A stretch of 61,104 nt of DNA, taken from assembly GCA_966211965.1 (NCBI GenBank), contig CBIHON010000031.1, forward strand, positions 1 through 61,104. The letters are read 5' to 3'. Shown in pieces: positions 35,800 to 44,889 of this stretch. How positions within the stretch are numbered: position 1 is the first letter of the stretch; each line of letters starts with the position of its first letter. This stretch comes from CBIHON01 sp966211965 (GTDB lineage Bacteria > Pseudomonadota > Gammaproteobacteria > Burkholderiales > Burkholderiaceae_D). Both the position numbers and the translations under genes were made by a program. The notes under the pieces were generated by a model that made no database searches, was not told the DNA's origin, and worked only from the letters and a program-made list of their open reading frames with translations.

Positions 35800-36429
35800 A
35801 TGACTATCGAAAAACAGACCATTCTTGTCGTTGACGACGAAGCGATTGATATACAGATCGTCAGTGAAATTCTCGACGCCGACTACGAGGTGATCTGCGC
35901 GCTGAATGGCCGGGACGGAATCAGGCTGGCCTGTGAAGCGGTTCCCGATCTCATTTTGCTTGATGTTCAAATGCCCGATATGAGCGGCTACGAGGTATGC
36001 TCATTCCTGTCGGCGGATCCGCGTACGGTGGCGATACCGGTCATATTCGTGACCGGCATGGATTCCACCATACAGGAAATACAAGGTCTCGAGGCAGGCG
36101 CGGTCGACTACATTACCAAGCCGCTGCGGCCGCAGGTCGTGAAGGCGCGCGTTCGGAATCATCTCGAATTCAAGCGCAAAATGCAGCATTCCTACCTCTC
36201 CGAACCCACGATCGATGCCGAAGCCGAAGGCATCACCCCGCGTCAAAAACAGATCCTCGAGTGGATACAGGCGGGTAAAACGAATGGCGAGATTGCGACG
36301 ATTATCGCGTCTTCACAGGCCAACGTTAAATACCATGTCAGCAAAATAATGGAAAAACTGAACGTGCATAATCGCGCCCAGCTAGTGGCGAAGGCGGTCA
36401 GCCTGCATCTCATCCGGTTGAAGAAGTAG
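35800..36429 (+). CDS. NarL/LuxR-type response regulator
   Basis: A 209-residue regulator. The receiver domain (about 1-125) has the acidic pocket (LVVDDEA), the phosphorylation site (ILLDVQMPDMSG, Asp about 54) and the conserved lysine (YITKPLRP). The LuxR-type helix-turn-helix follows (about 145-205: ITPRQKQILEWIQAGKTNGE, VKYHVSKIMEKL). It is tail-to-tail with the hybrid kinase gene, overlapping it by 20 nt, so the two probably form one signalling system. Confidence 0.92.
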   Translation: MTIEKQTILVVDDEAIDIQIVSEILDADYEVICALNGRDGIRLACEAVPDLILLDVQMPDMSGYEVCSFLSADPRTVAIPVIFVTGMDSTIQEIQGLEAGAVDYITKPLRPQVVKARVRNHLEFKRKMQHSYLSEPTIDAEAEGITPRQKQILEWIQAGKTNGEIATIIASSQANVKYHVSKIMEKLNVHNRAQLVAKAVSLHLIRLKK

Positions 36430-39400
36430 GCGGCCTCAGGTCGCCGGCCAAGGCGTCGAGTCCGCCTCGTGCCGCCTCGAAGTCGAGCCGGTCGAGCGCC
36501 TGCCCGATTTCATCGAGCCGGCCGTCGACACCGCTGCTGCGCAATGCCTGCCGCAACTCGCCGAAACGCTTGCCGGCCCGCACGTTGTTCCGGCGTATCA
36601 ATTCAAGCAGTTCCGCAATCAATGCATCCGCTTTTGCGTTATCGGCCAAGAGCCTATCCTGGTCGGTGGCACACCCGGCTTGCAGTCCATCGGGCGCGGC
36701 TATCTGCAGCTGTTGCTGATTGGCGAGCCGTTCTTCCTCGCGCAAGCGAATGGCAGAAGCAAGTACCTGTTGCAATTCGATGTCGACCGCCGCGAGCAGA
36801 GCGGCCAATTCCTCCGCAGGTTTTTCCGCGGCGTCATTCGCGATCGCATCCTGCAGCAGGACGGCCGCCGCTTCCAGCTTGCTTGCGCCGAGCGCCGCCG
36901 CCTGGCCTGTCAGCGCGTGCATCATGCGTCTCGCTTCCTGCCGTGCGCCGGCATCCAGCGTGGCGCGCATTGCCTGAGCGAAGCCGCAAAACCTGTCGTG
37001 AAAAAGTCCGATCAGTTTTCGCAATAAAACGGCGTTGTGATTGATGCGCGCCAGCGCTACCGGCAAATCGTCGAAACCGGGCAGCGCGGGCGGCAGCGTA
37101 CCGTTTGCCTGTTTCTGTTCTACCACCGGCTCCAATGCCGGCATATGGCCGATCCATTGCTCGAGTACCTGGGCAAGCTTGTACGGATCCAGCGGTTTGG
37201 TCAGGTAGTCATTCATGCCGGCATCGAGACAGTGCTGCCGCTCGGTCTGATAGGCATGCGCAGTCAGCGCGACGATGGGCAACCGATCGCGGTCCAGGTG
37301 CCGGCGGATTTCCCTGCAGGCCTGCAACCCGCTCATTTCCGGCATCTGCAAATCCATTAATACCAGCTCGTAGTGGCGCAGCGGATCGAGCGCCAGGCGC
37401 ACCGCCTCGCGTCCATCGTTTGCAAGATGGCAGACGACTCCGATTGCTTCGAGCATCTCTTGCACGATCTGGCGATTGAGTTCCTGATCCTCGACCACCA
37501 GCACATGGGCGCCGCCGACGCGCCGCGCCGCCTTTGCCCATGTTTGTTTATCGGGCTGTGGCGCATCGGACGGAGCCCCGCGATCCTGCGCAGCAAATAC
37601 GGTCGTAAAGGTGAAGGTGCTGCCTTCGCCCAGCTTGCTGTCGACCTCGATCCGGCCCCGCATCGCCTCAACCAGCTGTTTGCTGATCGCAAGGCCAAGC
37701 CCGGTTCCTCCGTAGCGCCGGCTGATGGAACTGTCCGCTTGATTGAATGACTGGAACAGGCGCTGCGCCTGTTCCTCTGAAATGCCGATTCCCGTATCGC
37801 TGACGCAAACTTTCAGCTCCAGCTCGTTTCCTTGGCGCCACGATTGCGCGATCGATACGTGTACTTCTCCTTCGCTGCTGAACTTGATCGCGTTGTTGAC
37901 CAGGTTTAGCAATATCTGTCCCAGCCGCAGTGCGTCGCCGACCAGGAGCCGACACACGTCCGGCTCGATCCAGAATGTCAGCGTGACACCGGTTTGCTGC
38001 GCCTGCATCGAGGTTATCCTTGAGATGTTTTCCACCACCTTGTCGAGATCGAAATCCGTTTGTTCGAGCTGCAGTTTCCCTGCCTCGATTTTCGAGATAT
38101 CGAGTACGTCGTCGAGAATGCCGAGCAATGACTTGGCCGCTTCCGCCACGCCGGAAAGATAGTTGTGCTGTTTTACCGACAGATCCGTGTTCATGGCAAG
38201 GTGGGTAAAGCCGACGATGGCGTTCATCGGCGTGCGGATTTCATGGCTCATGTTGGTAAGGAATTCGCTCTTGAAACGGGTGGCGCGCTCAGCCACTTCA
38301 CGTTGCGCAACCAATTCCAGCGTCCTTTCAGCCACCCGGTTTTCCAATGTCAACAGCGCTTCTCTATGAATTTTTTCGTTCTCTTCCTTCAGTATCCTGA
38401 CCCGGTCCGCCAAGGTATAGCACAATAGAAAAAACTCGAAGATCGAACCGATCTGCATACCGTAGTCGGTGATGAAAACGCTGGGCAGGAGATCGAAATT
38501 TTTCATGGCGAAAAGGATCACGCCGACCAGGAAGGCGGTCCAGGCAAAGAGAAAATGGCGTACCTGCTTGATTCCTTTGTATAGGCCGAAAAAACTCACG
38601 TATAAAAAGGTAACCGTGACCGCCAGCACAAAGGCCGTGCTGAGCTTGGCTGCAAGCGCGTCGAAATGCAGTCCGATCGCGATGTTCAGCAGGGAGAGCA
38701 GGGAAAGGGCGTGCATCAGGCGATTCGCGCGCGGCATATGATGCGCCAGATCGAGAAAATGGCGCGTGAATTGCAATGCGGTGCTGGTTGCCAGGGGGAT
38801 GAGGACAAGAACGATTCGGCCGACGATTTCCGGCCGATTCGGAAATACGTATTCGAGCATGTGGCCATTCATCGCGAACTGCAGCAGGCCGAAGATGGCG
38901 AGGTGAGCTACGTAAAAAATATACGTAATGTCGCGAATCATGAAAAAAGCCGTCAGGTTGATCAGCAGGATCGCGATGATCGCGCCATAGTAAAACCCCA
39001 TCAGCAATTGTTCGTTATGGTCGGCTTTGATGAAGGACTCCGGTTGCCACAGCACCAGCGGGAGCTGGAGCGATCCGTAAGCCTCGGCACGCATGAACAA
39101 AGTCTTTTGCTGTCCCGGCGCCAGTTTCAGTTTGAAATTGATATAGCGGCTGGCTATTGCGCGGGTGGAAAATGGAAAGGACATGCCGTTGTTTTGAAAT
39201 TCCACTTGACCCGAGGCGTCGACCAGGTAAATCTCTGCCTTGTTAAGGCGCGGCGCCTGTACTTCAAGCAGCCATTCGCTTCGGTCAGGCGAGTTGTTTT
39301 GCAAGACGGTACGAACCCAGATGCTCGAAGCGGTATGGCCGAAATTGGGCCGTTCGGATGTGCAGGGTTGAAATTTACCGCTGAAGATCGGCGAGCTCAT

Positions 39401-39571
39401 GTCGGCGATGGAGCGATTGTTCGTCTGATCCTCGAAATAGTCCAGATGCCGGCCCAGCGCATATTGCTTGATGTTGTTGTCGAGGATTAGCGTATTGCCG
39501 CCAAATGCGGCGGGACTGAGCAGCATCAATATCAGCATCAGCCAAAGCCCACAATTCCTGTTCCACAGCAT
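36410..39571 (-). CDS. Hybrid sensor kinase: 7TMR-DISM, HisKA, HATPase, receiver, HPt
   Basis: About 1053 residues. Order: signal peptide (MLILMLLSPAAFGG); a 7TMR-DISMED2-type extracellular domain (about 25-165); a seven-helix 7TMR-DISM bundle (about 185-385); a coiled linker; HisKA (FLTNMSHEIRTPMNAIVGF, phospho-His about 440); ATPase (NLVNNAIKFSSEGE, DTGIGISEEQ, GGTGLGLAIS); a receiver (ELVLMDLQMPEMSG); and an HPt domain with its His in RMMHALTGQAAALGA. The start ATG 39571 has AGGGAGAA 6 nt upstream. DISM domains often bind carbohydrates or other small ligands. Phosphotransfer from its HPt to the convergent LuxR regulator is plausible but not shown. Confidence 0.93.
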   Translation of the reverse strand: MLWNRNCGLWLMLILMLLSPAAFGGNTLILDNNIKQYALGRHLDYFEDQTNNRSIADMSSPIFSGKFQPCTSERPNFGHTASSIWVRTVLQNNSPDRSEWLLEVQAPRLNKAEIYLVDASGQVEFQNNGMSFPFSTRAIASRYINFKLKLAPGQQKTLFMRAEAYGSLQLPLVLWQPESFIKADHNEQLLMGFYYGAIIAILLINLTAFFMIRDITYIFYVAHLAIFGLLQFAMNGHMLEYVFPNRPEIVGRIVLVLIPLATSTALQFTRHFLDLAHHMPRANRLMHALSLLSLLNIAIGLHFDALAAKLSTAFVLAVTVTFLYVSFFGLYKGIKQVRHFLFAWTAFLVGVILFAMKNFDLLPSVFITDYGMQIGSIFEFFLLCYTLADRVRILKEENEKIHREALLTLENRVAERTLELVAQREVAERATRFKSEFLTNMSHEIRTPMNAIVGFTHLAMNTDLSVKQHNYLSGVAEAAKSLLGILDDVLDISKIEAGKLQLEQTDFDLDKVVENISRITSMQAQQTGVTLTFWIEPDVCRLLVGDALRLGQILLNLVNNAIKFSSEGEVHVSIAQSWRQGNELELKVCVSDTGIGISEEQAQRLFQSFNQADSSISRRYGGTGLGLAISKQLVEAMRGRIEVDSKLGEGSTFTFTTVFAAQDRGAPSDAPQPDKQTWAKAARRVGGAHVLVVEDQELNRQIVQEMLEAIGVVCHLANDGREAVRLALDPLRHYELVLMDLQMPEMSGLQACREIRRHLDRDRLPIVALTAHAYQTERQHCLDAGMNDYLTKPLDPYKLAQVLEQWIGHMPALEPVVEQKQANGTLPPALPGFDDLPVALARINHNAVLLRKLIGLFHDRFCGFAQAMRATLDAGARQEARRMMHALTGQAAALGASKLEAAAVLLQDAIANDAAEKPAEELAALLAAVDIELQQVLASAIRLREEERLANQQQLQIAAPDGLQAGCATDQDRLLADNAKADALIAELLELIRRNNVRAGKRFGELRQALRSSGVDGRLDEIGQALDRLDFEAARGGLDALAGDLRPPTSSTG

Positions 39572-39840
39572 TTCTTTCTCCCTTGATCGCATGGATTTTC
39601 TCCGTGCTGCAATATATTGGCGCATTCCGCAGCGGCGCTGACTGGCTGGATGGCTAGTGTACAGAGAGCATTTCCCTGTCTACAGTCGCCCTGTGGCCTG
39701 TAACCGGGCGTGCCTGATATGAGGCAAATACCTTGCGAAAAGCGCGAATCCGCTTTCTATCCGGAGGTCCGCCGTCATGAAAATGCAGCTCGTGCAAGGA
39801 CGACAAGTTTGAGTAGAGTTTCCTTATCTCAAAAAATCGA

Positions 39841-40203
39841 ATGAATAAAAATAGAATTCTGGAAATCTATGCCCAGTATTGTTGGCCGCTGGTTCGACGA
39901 TTTGCCCGAATTCCCAAGCGCTGCAAGAATTGCATTCTTTCCCAACAATACGCGCCTTTGGTCGACGGCCTTTGCCCCGAATGCCGCGGCGGCGGCTCCA
40001 CGGTTTCCTATGCCGCTCCGGCTGAAACCTCACCCGAAACGAAAAACAGTTTCGACCAGGTGATCCGTTCTCATGTCGGTAACCGCCGGTTCGACGCATT
40101 GCTGCTATTGAGCGGCGGTAAAGACAGCGCCTATGAGTCGAGACCGCTCGATGCGATAGTTCGTGATTGCTGGCATTGGTTAAAGAAAGAAAAACTTCTT
40201 TAG
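39841..40203 (+). pseudogene. Truncated PP-loop N-acetyl-sugar amidotransferase-like gene
   Basis: The first 100 residues match the start of sugar amidotransferases of the PseA/WbpG type: two CxxC pairs (CKNCILS, CPECRGG) that form a zinc finger, then the ATP pyrophosphatase loop LLLLSGGKDSAY. Immediately after the loop the similarity is lost; only 20 more residues follow (RPLDAIVRDCWHWL) before a stop at the edge of a palindromic element. The full enzyme is about 370-400 residues, so this is an internal deletion or truncation remnant. It is probably a relic of a surface-glycan cluster. Confidence 0.7.
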
Positions 40204-40325
40204 CAGGCTGTTGAAAAACTACTGGGCGGGCAGATCTCGAGGTCTGCGGTGCTCGGCGTACTACTCGTACGAGCGCGCTCCTCGACCTTGATCTCGGCCT
40301 GCTCGCTACGTTCTTCAACAGCCTG
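40204..40325. repeat. Palindromic element, family a (122 bp)
   Basis: The ends CAGGCTGTTGAA (40204-40215) and TTCAACAGCCTG (40314-40325) are exact inverted repeats. The arms remain partly complementary towards the centre (GGGCAGATCTCGAGGTC against GCCGAGATCAAGGTCGA). No coding sequence. It abuts the truncated PP-loop gene. MITE-like or REP-like. Confidence 0.8.
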
Positions 40326-40362
40326 TTAGAGCCTGTTCGGTGTCTTTTCGGCAGTGCGCCCT

Positions 40363-40962
40363 CTACACTTCAATTCTTGATGAGATTGACGTCCAGCGCT
40401 CCCCCAACAGTGCCCGCCCGGTCGACTCCGCAATCTGGTCGGAAAGTGCGCCGCTGCCGACGGCGCGACCAAGGGTGACCGCACCGATGAGCGAGGCCAA
40501 GGCGAGGAGTGTCGCATCAAGATCGCGCGGCGCCTCGCATGAACGCGGCCCCGTGAGAATTGCCTCCACTACATCCCGCAACCCTTCTTCAAACACCGCG
40601 CGCGAAGCTTCATCCGACCTGCCCACTTCGGGAGATAAGCTCTGCAAAGTGCAGCTTTCGGAAAGGTCGCAAGTGCGCTTGAAGCCGAGGTAGAACTTCA
40701 CGAATTCGGGCCACCACGCCTCCCCGTGTTGGGACTGGAAATACAGCACGCCTTCCTTGAGTTCACGCATGCCCTGTCTGACCGCTTCCCGGAACGCAAC
40801 CGACTTCGATTCGAAGTGTACGTAGAAAGCCCCCGACGTGACGCCGGCCTCCTTGGCCAGGCCATCGACACCGACCCCGCCGAACCCGCCTTTGCGAAAA
40901 CTGCGGCCAGCCGCTTCAAGGATGCGTTGACGCGTCTGGATTTTTTTTTCAACTCTGGACAC
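40363..40962 (-). CDS. TetR-family repressor
   Basis: A 199-residue regulator with an N-terminal TetR helix-turn-helix (RQRILEAAGRSFRKGGF, VDGLAKEAGVTSGAFYVHF) and a long ligand-binding domain. The start is the GTG at 40962, behind AAGGGAAG; the frame is open upstream to 41007 but has no ribosome site there. It is divergent from the tautomerase/VOC pair, with a palindromic operator between, so it probably represses both itself and that operon. Confidence 0.9.
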   Translation of the reverse strand: MSRVEKKIQTRQRILEAAGRSFRKGGFGGVGVDGLAKEAGVTSGAFYVHFESKSVAFREAVRQGMRELKEGVLYFQSQHGEAWWPEFVKFYLGFKRTCDLSESCTLQSLSPEVGRSDEASRAVFEEGLRDVVEAILTGPRSCEAPRDLDATLLALASLIGAVTLGRAVGSGALSDQIAESTGRALLGERWTSISSRIEV

Positions 40963-41005
40963 AGAACTTCCCTTCGTATGAACCCAGCACAGATTATATT
41001 TGACC

Positions 41006-41047
41006 AAATAACGATCGTGATTTATATTCGCAACACGATCGTTATTT
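41006..41047. promoter_or_regulatory. Probable TetR operator
   Basis: A perfect 14-bp inverted repeat, AAATAACGATCGTG (41006-41019) and its complement (41034-41047), spaced by 14 nt. Each arm also contains the small palindrome ACGATCGT, so two repressor dimers could bind 28 bp apart. It lies between the divergent TetR and tautomerase starts. Confidence 0.8.
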
Positions 41048-41106
41048 CAATGATTGTGTTCGCTGGCAGTACCCCGCGAGCCAAAACTTACTATAGGAGC
41101 CTTGCC

Positions 41107-41523
41107 ATGCCTCTCACACTCACTGTCACCGAAGGTGTCATCCCGCCGGATCGCGAAGCCGAGACAATGTCACGCCTTTCAGAAGCTTTTCTGAAGCTGG
41201 TTGGGCTTTCCGGCAACAAGTTCCTGACCCCCAACGTGATCGGGCATGTCCAGGTTGTCGCCAAGGGCCGCAGTTATTCGGGCCTGACGCCGGCGGCGGT
41301 AGCGATTGTGGAATGGAAGGTGCCGTCATTTGCGTTCACAGACCGCGAAGTTCAAACTTCCTATATTGCCCAAGCAACAGAAATTGTCCACGAAGCGTCC
41401 GGCGGCAAACATCCGAAGGAGTTCATCTGGGTCAACGTGACGCATGCAGTTGATGGTGCGTGGGGCATCGCCGGCAAGGCTTACACCAACGCCGAGCTGG
41501 GTGACGCGGTCAGCCACGCTTGA
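41107..41523 (+). CDS. Tautomerase-superfamily protein
   Basis: A 138-residue protein that begins Met-Pro (MPLTLTVTEGVIP). The N-terminal proline exposed after Met removal is the catalytic base of the 4-oxalocrotonate tautomerase superfamily. The length is twice a short 4-OT, as in fused or cis-CaaD-like members. An AGGAG site precedes the ATG. It is the first gene of the operon opposite the TetR repressor. The substrate is unknown; a detoxification step is plausible. Confidence 0.82.
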   Translation: MPLTLTVTEGVIPPDREAETMSRLSEAFLKLVGLSGNKFLTPNVIGHVQVVAKGRSYSGLTPAAVAIVEWKVPSFAFTDREVQTSYIAQATEIVHEASGGKHPKEFIWVNVTHAVDGAWGIAGKAYTNAELGDAVSHA

Positions 41524-41533
41524 AGAGGCATCG

Positions 41534-41932
41534 ATGAAACTCTCCAACTATTTGTTCTTCACGACGAACTGCGAGTCGGCACTCGACTTCTACATGCGAT
41601 GCGGCCTGGGCCGCGTGGTGGAAGTGATACGGTACGGTGATGACGGCATGCCCGCCGGAAGTGATGCAATGCGCGGCCGCATCATGCATGCCAAGTTCGA
41701 GGGACCTGGCGTGAGCTTCTATGCGTCAGACAACGACGACGCGGAGCCGATGCGAGGCTCGGCGCATCACCTGATGATGGACGACCAGGATCAGACGAAA
41801 CGACTGTTCGGCAGGCTGGCAGAAGGCGGCGAAATCACCACGCCATTGGGTATTCAGCCATGGGGCTACTTCTACGGCAAGGTGACCGACCGGTTTGGCG
41901 TGCAGTGGATGCTCGATTGTCCGCTTCGGTAA
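41534..41932 (+). CDS. VOC-superfamily (glyoxalase/PhnB-like) protein
   Basis: A 132-residue vicinal-oxygen-chelate protein resembling PhnB-type members (LFFTTNCESALDFYMRCGLG; GRIMHAKFEGPG; YGKVTDRFGVQWML). It lies 10 nt after the tautomerase gene and is probably co-transcribed under the TetR regulator. Possible dioxygenase, isomerase or resistance role; not resolvable by eye. Confidence 0.85.
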   Translation: MKLSNYLFFTTNCESALDFYMRCGLGRVVEVIRYGDDGMPAGSDAMRGRIMHAKFEGPGVSFYASDNDDAEPMRGSAHHLMMDDQDQTKRLFGRLAEGGEITTPLGIQPWGYFYGKVTDRFGVQWMLDCPLR

Positions 41933-42238
41933 CGTCGCGAGTGTGGAAGACCCGGCCAAGCCCTCTTTCGCCAAGAAGTCCCCCTCGTCGACGGCTCCCA
42001 ACCTTATAAAGGCCGTTGCTGTCCAGATTGGCCTAAATCAAATGTGACGCACGGCGCCAAATTTCATGCGCCAATGCGTCACCCCATCACTCCCAACTTG
42101 GCTTTCCGGCGATGAGCACACTCAGTGAATATTCGCGTTGGGCGAGTGGCTGGCTCAATACGACCCGGCTGGCAAATTTTTCGATCCCGAATCATCTTCC
42201 AACAGCTGCTCCATGAGCGCTTGAAAATAGACAACGCT

Positions 42239-42478
42239 AGAACCTGTTATGAACTCAAGCAGGGGTCGCGCAGCCCCGCGAACCCGCCGCCTACCAGGGT
42301 GCGAGGGTTTCGGGCGATGTATCGCCCGCTCGCGGAACAGTCCTCGCTTGCAAGCGAGGACGCGCTCTGCAAGGGGGGGGGCGATGCGCCGTAGTGGGCT
42401 ACGGCAAGGAGCTACAACAACGTAGGCAGCGGGTTCCCGGGGCTGCGCGACCCCTGCTTGAGTTCATAACAGGCTCTA
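42239..42478. repeat. Palindromic element, family b, copy 1 (240 bp)
   Basis: Near-perfect terminal inverted repeats of about 57 bp starting AGAACCTGTTATGAACTCAA at the left. The right arm complement is AGAGCCTGTTATGAACTCAA. Both run on through CAGGGGTCGCGCAGCCCC. The centre holds a G-run (42376-42383) and no open frame of note. Same terminal family as 52624-52794. Confidence 0.88.
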
Positions 42479-42511
42479 ATCCCGGACGCCCCTCTTTTAG
42501 ACCCAAATCAG

Positions 42512-42539
42512 ATTAGAAATTAGGCATTAGATATTAGAC
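42512..42539 (+). promoter_or_regulatory. Four tandem heptamers ATTAGNN upstream of the protease gene
   Basis: ATTAG begins at 42512, 42519, 42526 and 42533, each exactly 7 bp after the last. They lie about 65-90 nt before the protease ATG and just upstream of a TTGACA (42552-42557) that could be a -35 box. Phased heptamers suggest an activator array. Confidence 0.6.
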
Positions 42540-42602
42540 AATGTTGGTTAATTGACATATACTCATGCGCCCAATCACTAACGAAAATAACTAAACGTAA
42601 TC

Positions 42603-44150
42603 ATGACAATGCACACCAATCGGTACACTTCGAGTCTTCGCTTTACTGGGCCTTTGCTCGCGGCTTTTTCCATCTTCTGCGCGACTCAAGCACTCGCCGC
42701 AGATGAGAACTCTAGCACCGAGATTCCCGCAGCGATGAAGATCGCTCTACAGCGCGATCTCGGCGTGATGACCGGACAGCTCCCGCAATATCTCGACATG
42801 GAAAAGCGGGCGATTCGCAGGCAAGGTGAAGCGCGCGATGCATTAGGCAGTAGTTTTGCTGGCGTGTGGTTAGAGCGCGATAGCGTTGGCGAATTCAAAC
42901 TTGTGTTAGCCACTACCGACCGCAATCGCGCCGCAAATGTGAAGGCCAGTGGCGAAGAAGTCCGTATCGTGCAGCATAGCCTCGAAACCCTGGAAACTGT
43001 GATGGCGCAGTTGAATCGGGGACATGCTGATCTCGGCAATGTAGATCCAGCGATCCATTCCTGGCGTGTCGACCTGCCTAGCAATAGTGTGGTCATCACC
43101 ACCGATCCTGATGCACGACACAAAGCCATCGATTTCATCGCCAAAAGTAGGGCCGAAGTCAGTGCAATTCGCTTCGAGACCGCGAAGACCCGCCCACAGC
43201 CGACTTTTGACATACGGGGTGGCGACGGCTATTTGACACCTAGCGTTAGGTGTTCGATCGGCTTCTCAGTTACCAAGGGTGCAAACACCGGTTTCGCCAC
43301 TGCCGGCCACTGCGGCACGATCAACACCGCAGTCAGTGGGATGAACAATGTCGCTATCGGCTACTTCGCCGGTTCGCAGTTCCCCGGCGCGGACCAAGCT
43401 TGGGTTCTGAATAACAACCCAGGCTCATGGAGCACTACTCCGAAGGTAAATACTTATAATGGTGGAAGCCTTAACGTCATGGGCAATCTGGAACTTCCCG
43501 TCGGCGGCGCGACCTGTCGCACTGGATCCACCACAGGATGGCGCTGCGGTGTGATCCAAGCTAAAAACGTCACGGTCAACTACCCCGAGGGCCTGATCAA
43601 CGGCTTAGTTCAGTCCACAGCCTGCGTTGGCAAAGGCGATTCTGGCGGATCTTTTATCAGCCCCGGAGGCGAAGCTCAAGGCGTCACCTCCGGCGGTCAA
43701 ATTCCGACGGGCACCAACGATAACTGCGCAATGGCCTCGCCCGTCACCTACCATCAGCCGATTCAACCTCTGCTCAACTCGTATGGCCTCATACTGGACA
43801 CTGTACAAACTTGCGGCCGGATGAATCCGGGCCGCACTCTGGCCACGAGCCGCTCCGTTACCTCGTGCGACGGTCGCTTTACCTTGGTAATTCAGGGTGA
43901 CGGCAATCTGGTGTTGTATAAGGCGGGCGTTGGCGCGATTTGGGCGAATTACGTGTTCGGTAGTGGCCATGTGCTGGCAATGCAGACCGATGGCAACCTC
44001 GTCGTTTACAACGCTGCGGGGACGGCGGTCTGGAACACCGGTACATGGGGCCGCAACGGCGCAACGTTGATGGTGCAGAACGACGGCAACGTGGTAATCT
44101 ACAATCACCAGGCGCAAGCCCTATGGAGTACCGGCACTGGGGGACGCTGA
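42603..44150 (+). CDS. Secreted S1-type serine protease with C-terminal B-lectin domain
   Basis: A 515-residue exported protease. Signal peptide to about residue 33 (ATQALA-ADE); a propeptide (about 40-200) like those of alpha-lytic protease/streptogrisin; then the chymotrypsin-fold domain (about 205-390) with His in FATAGHCGT, Asp likely in GADQAWVL, and Ser in GKGDSGGSF. Residues about 400-515 form a bulb-type mannose-binding lectin with three QxDxNxVxY units (IQGDGNLVLY, MQTDGNLVVY, VQNDGNVVIY). The lectin would direct the enzyme to mannose-rich surfaces, such as fungal walls or glycoproteins. The start region has only a weak ribosome site. The gene lies between palindromic elements and may have been acquired. 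Confidence 0.92.
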   Translation: MTMHTNRYTSSLRFTGPLLAAFSIFCATQALAADENSSTEIPAAMKIALQRDLGVMTGQLPQYLDMEKRAIRRQGEARDALGSSFAGVWLERDSVGEFKLVLATTDRNRAANVKASGEEVRIVQHSLETLETVMAQLNRGHADLGNVDPAIHSWRVDLPSNSVVITTDPDARHKAIDFIAKSRAEVSAIRFETAKTRPQPTFDIRGGDGYLTPSVRCSIGFSVTKGANTGFATAGHCGTINTAVSGMNNVAIGYFAGSQFPGADQAWVLNNNPGSWSTTPKVNTYNGGSLNVMGNLELPVGGATCRTGSTTGWRCGVIQAKNVTVNYPEGLINGLVQSTACVGKGDSGGSFISPGGEAQGVTSGGQIPTGTNDNCAMASPVTYHQPIQPLLNSYGLILDTVQTCGRMNPGRTLATSRSVTSCDGRFTLVIQGDGNLVLYKAGVGAIWANYVFGSGHVLAMQTDGNLVVYNAAGTAVWNTGTWGRNGATLMVQNDGNVVIYNHQAQALWSTGTGGR

Positions 44151-44199
44151 CCGGTTGATCATTGGCGCAGCGGGAATCAAATCGATGGTAGTGTCAGAA

Positions 44200-44252
44200 A
44201 TTCGGCATGGTTCAAAAAGTACGTATTTTTGTGAACAGTAGGCATGCCGAAT
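44200..44252 (+). terminator. Long hairpin after the protease gene
   Basis: ATTCGGCATG (44200-44209) pairs perfectly with CATGCCGAAT (44243-44252). Inside, GTTCAAAAA pairs with most of TTTTTGTGAAC. It lies 50 nt downstream of the protease stop. The fold is strong but lacks a terminal T-run, so termination is inferred. From here to 44889 I see no gene that I can support. Confidence 0.55.
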
Positions 44253-44889
44253 CGAGCCCAAATATTTATGATATGGGCGAGCGCAGCCAAAACCGGAGGG
44301 AGTGTTTAGGCTGCGCATTGCAGTTGAACGTCGCATTTCTGCTTACTTGAAAATCGACGCGGTATTGGTTTGTGGCGCATTTTCAGCTCGCCGTTCAACG
44401 CTGCGGCATGCACCTGCACGAGTAGGTGCGTGCCTTCACCTTTACCCTTGGTCTAGACGCTGCTTCAAGCTGGGGGGTAAGCCGGAATCGCCGATTTTTC
44501 CGGCAAGATCTCCATGCCAGCACTGGCGCGGATTGACGTTAAACCGATGTTTTCCCTTACAGAAGGCTACCGGGCCTCAACTTAGAGTGCTCCTGAGCGG
44601 GTATAACCTGCACGGAAAACCCCTGCCGGGTCGTGAAAATGACTGGAAACCGCGACGGTACGAGTGAACAATTCCCTGTGCTTGCGTTCCTGTGGCTGCT
44701 GTTGAGAAGACACTGATCAGGCACTGAGAACATCGGTAATCCTGATATCCGTTCGATCTCTCAAAATATTCGTACGCCGATTTCCCTCTCTGCCGCACTG
44801 CATTTTTCCGTCGATTGAAAAATCAAGAAATCGATTTCTCAACCGCTGGAAAAAGTTTTTCTCAAACTCCCGTCATCTTCCTGACCATA

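Noticed and set aside
44302..44798. Two overlapping frames between the protease hairpin and the family d element
   Set aside because: No recognisable domain or start signal, and codon use is unlike the neighbours.
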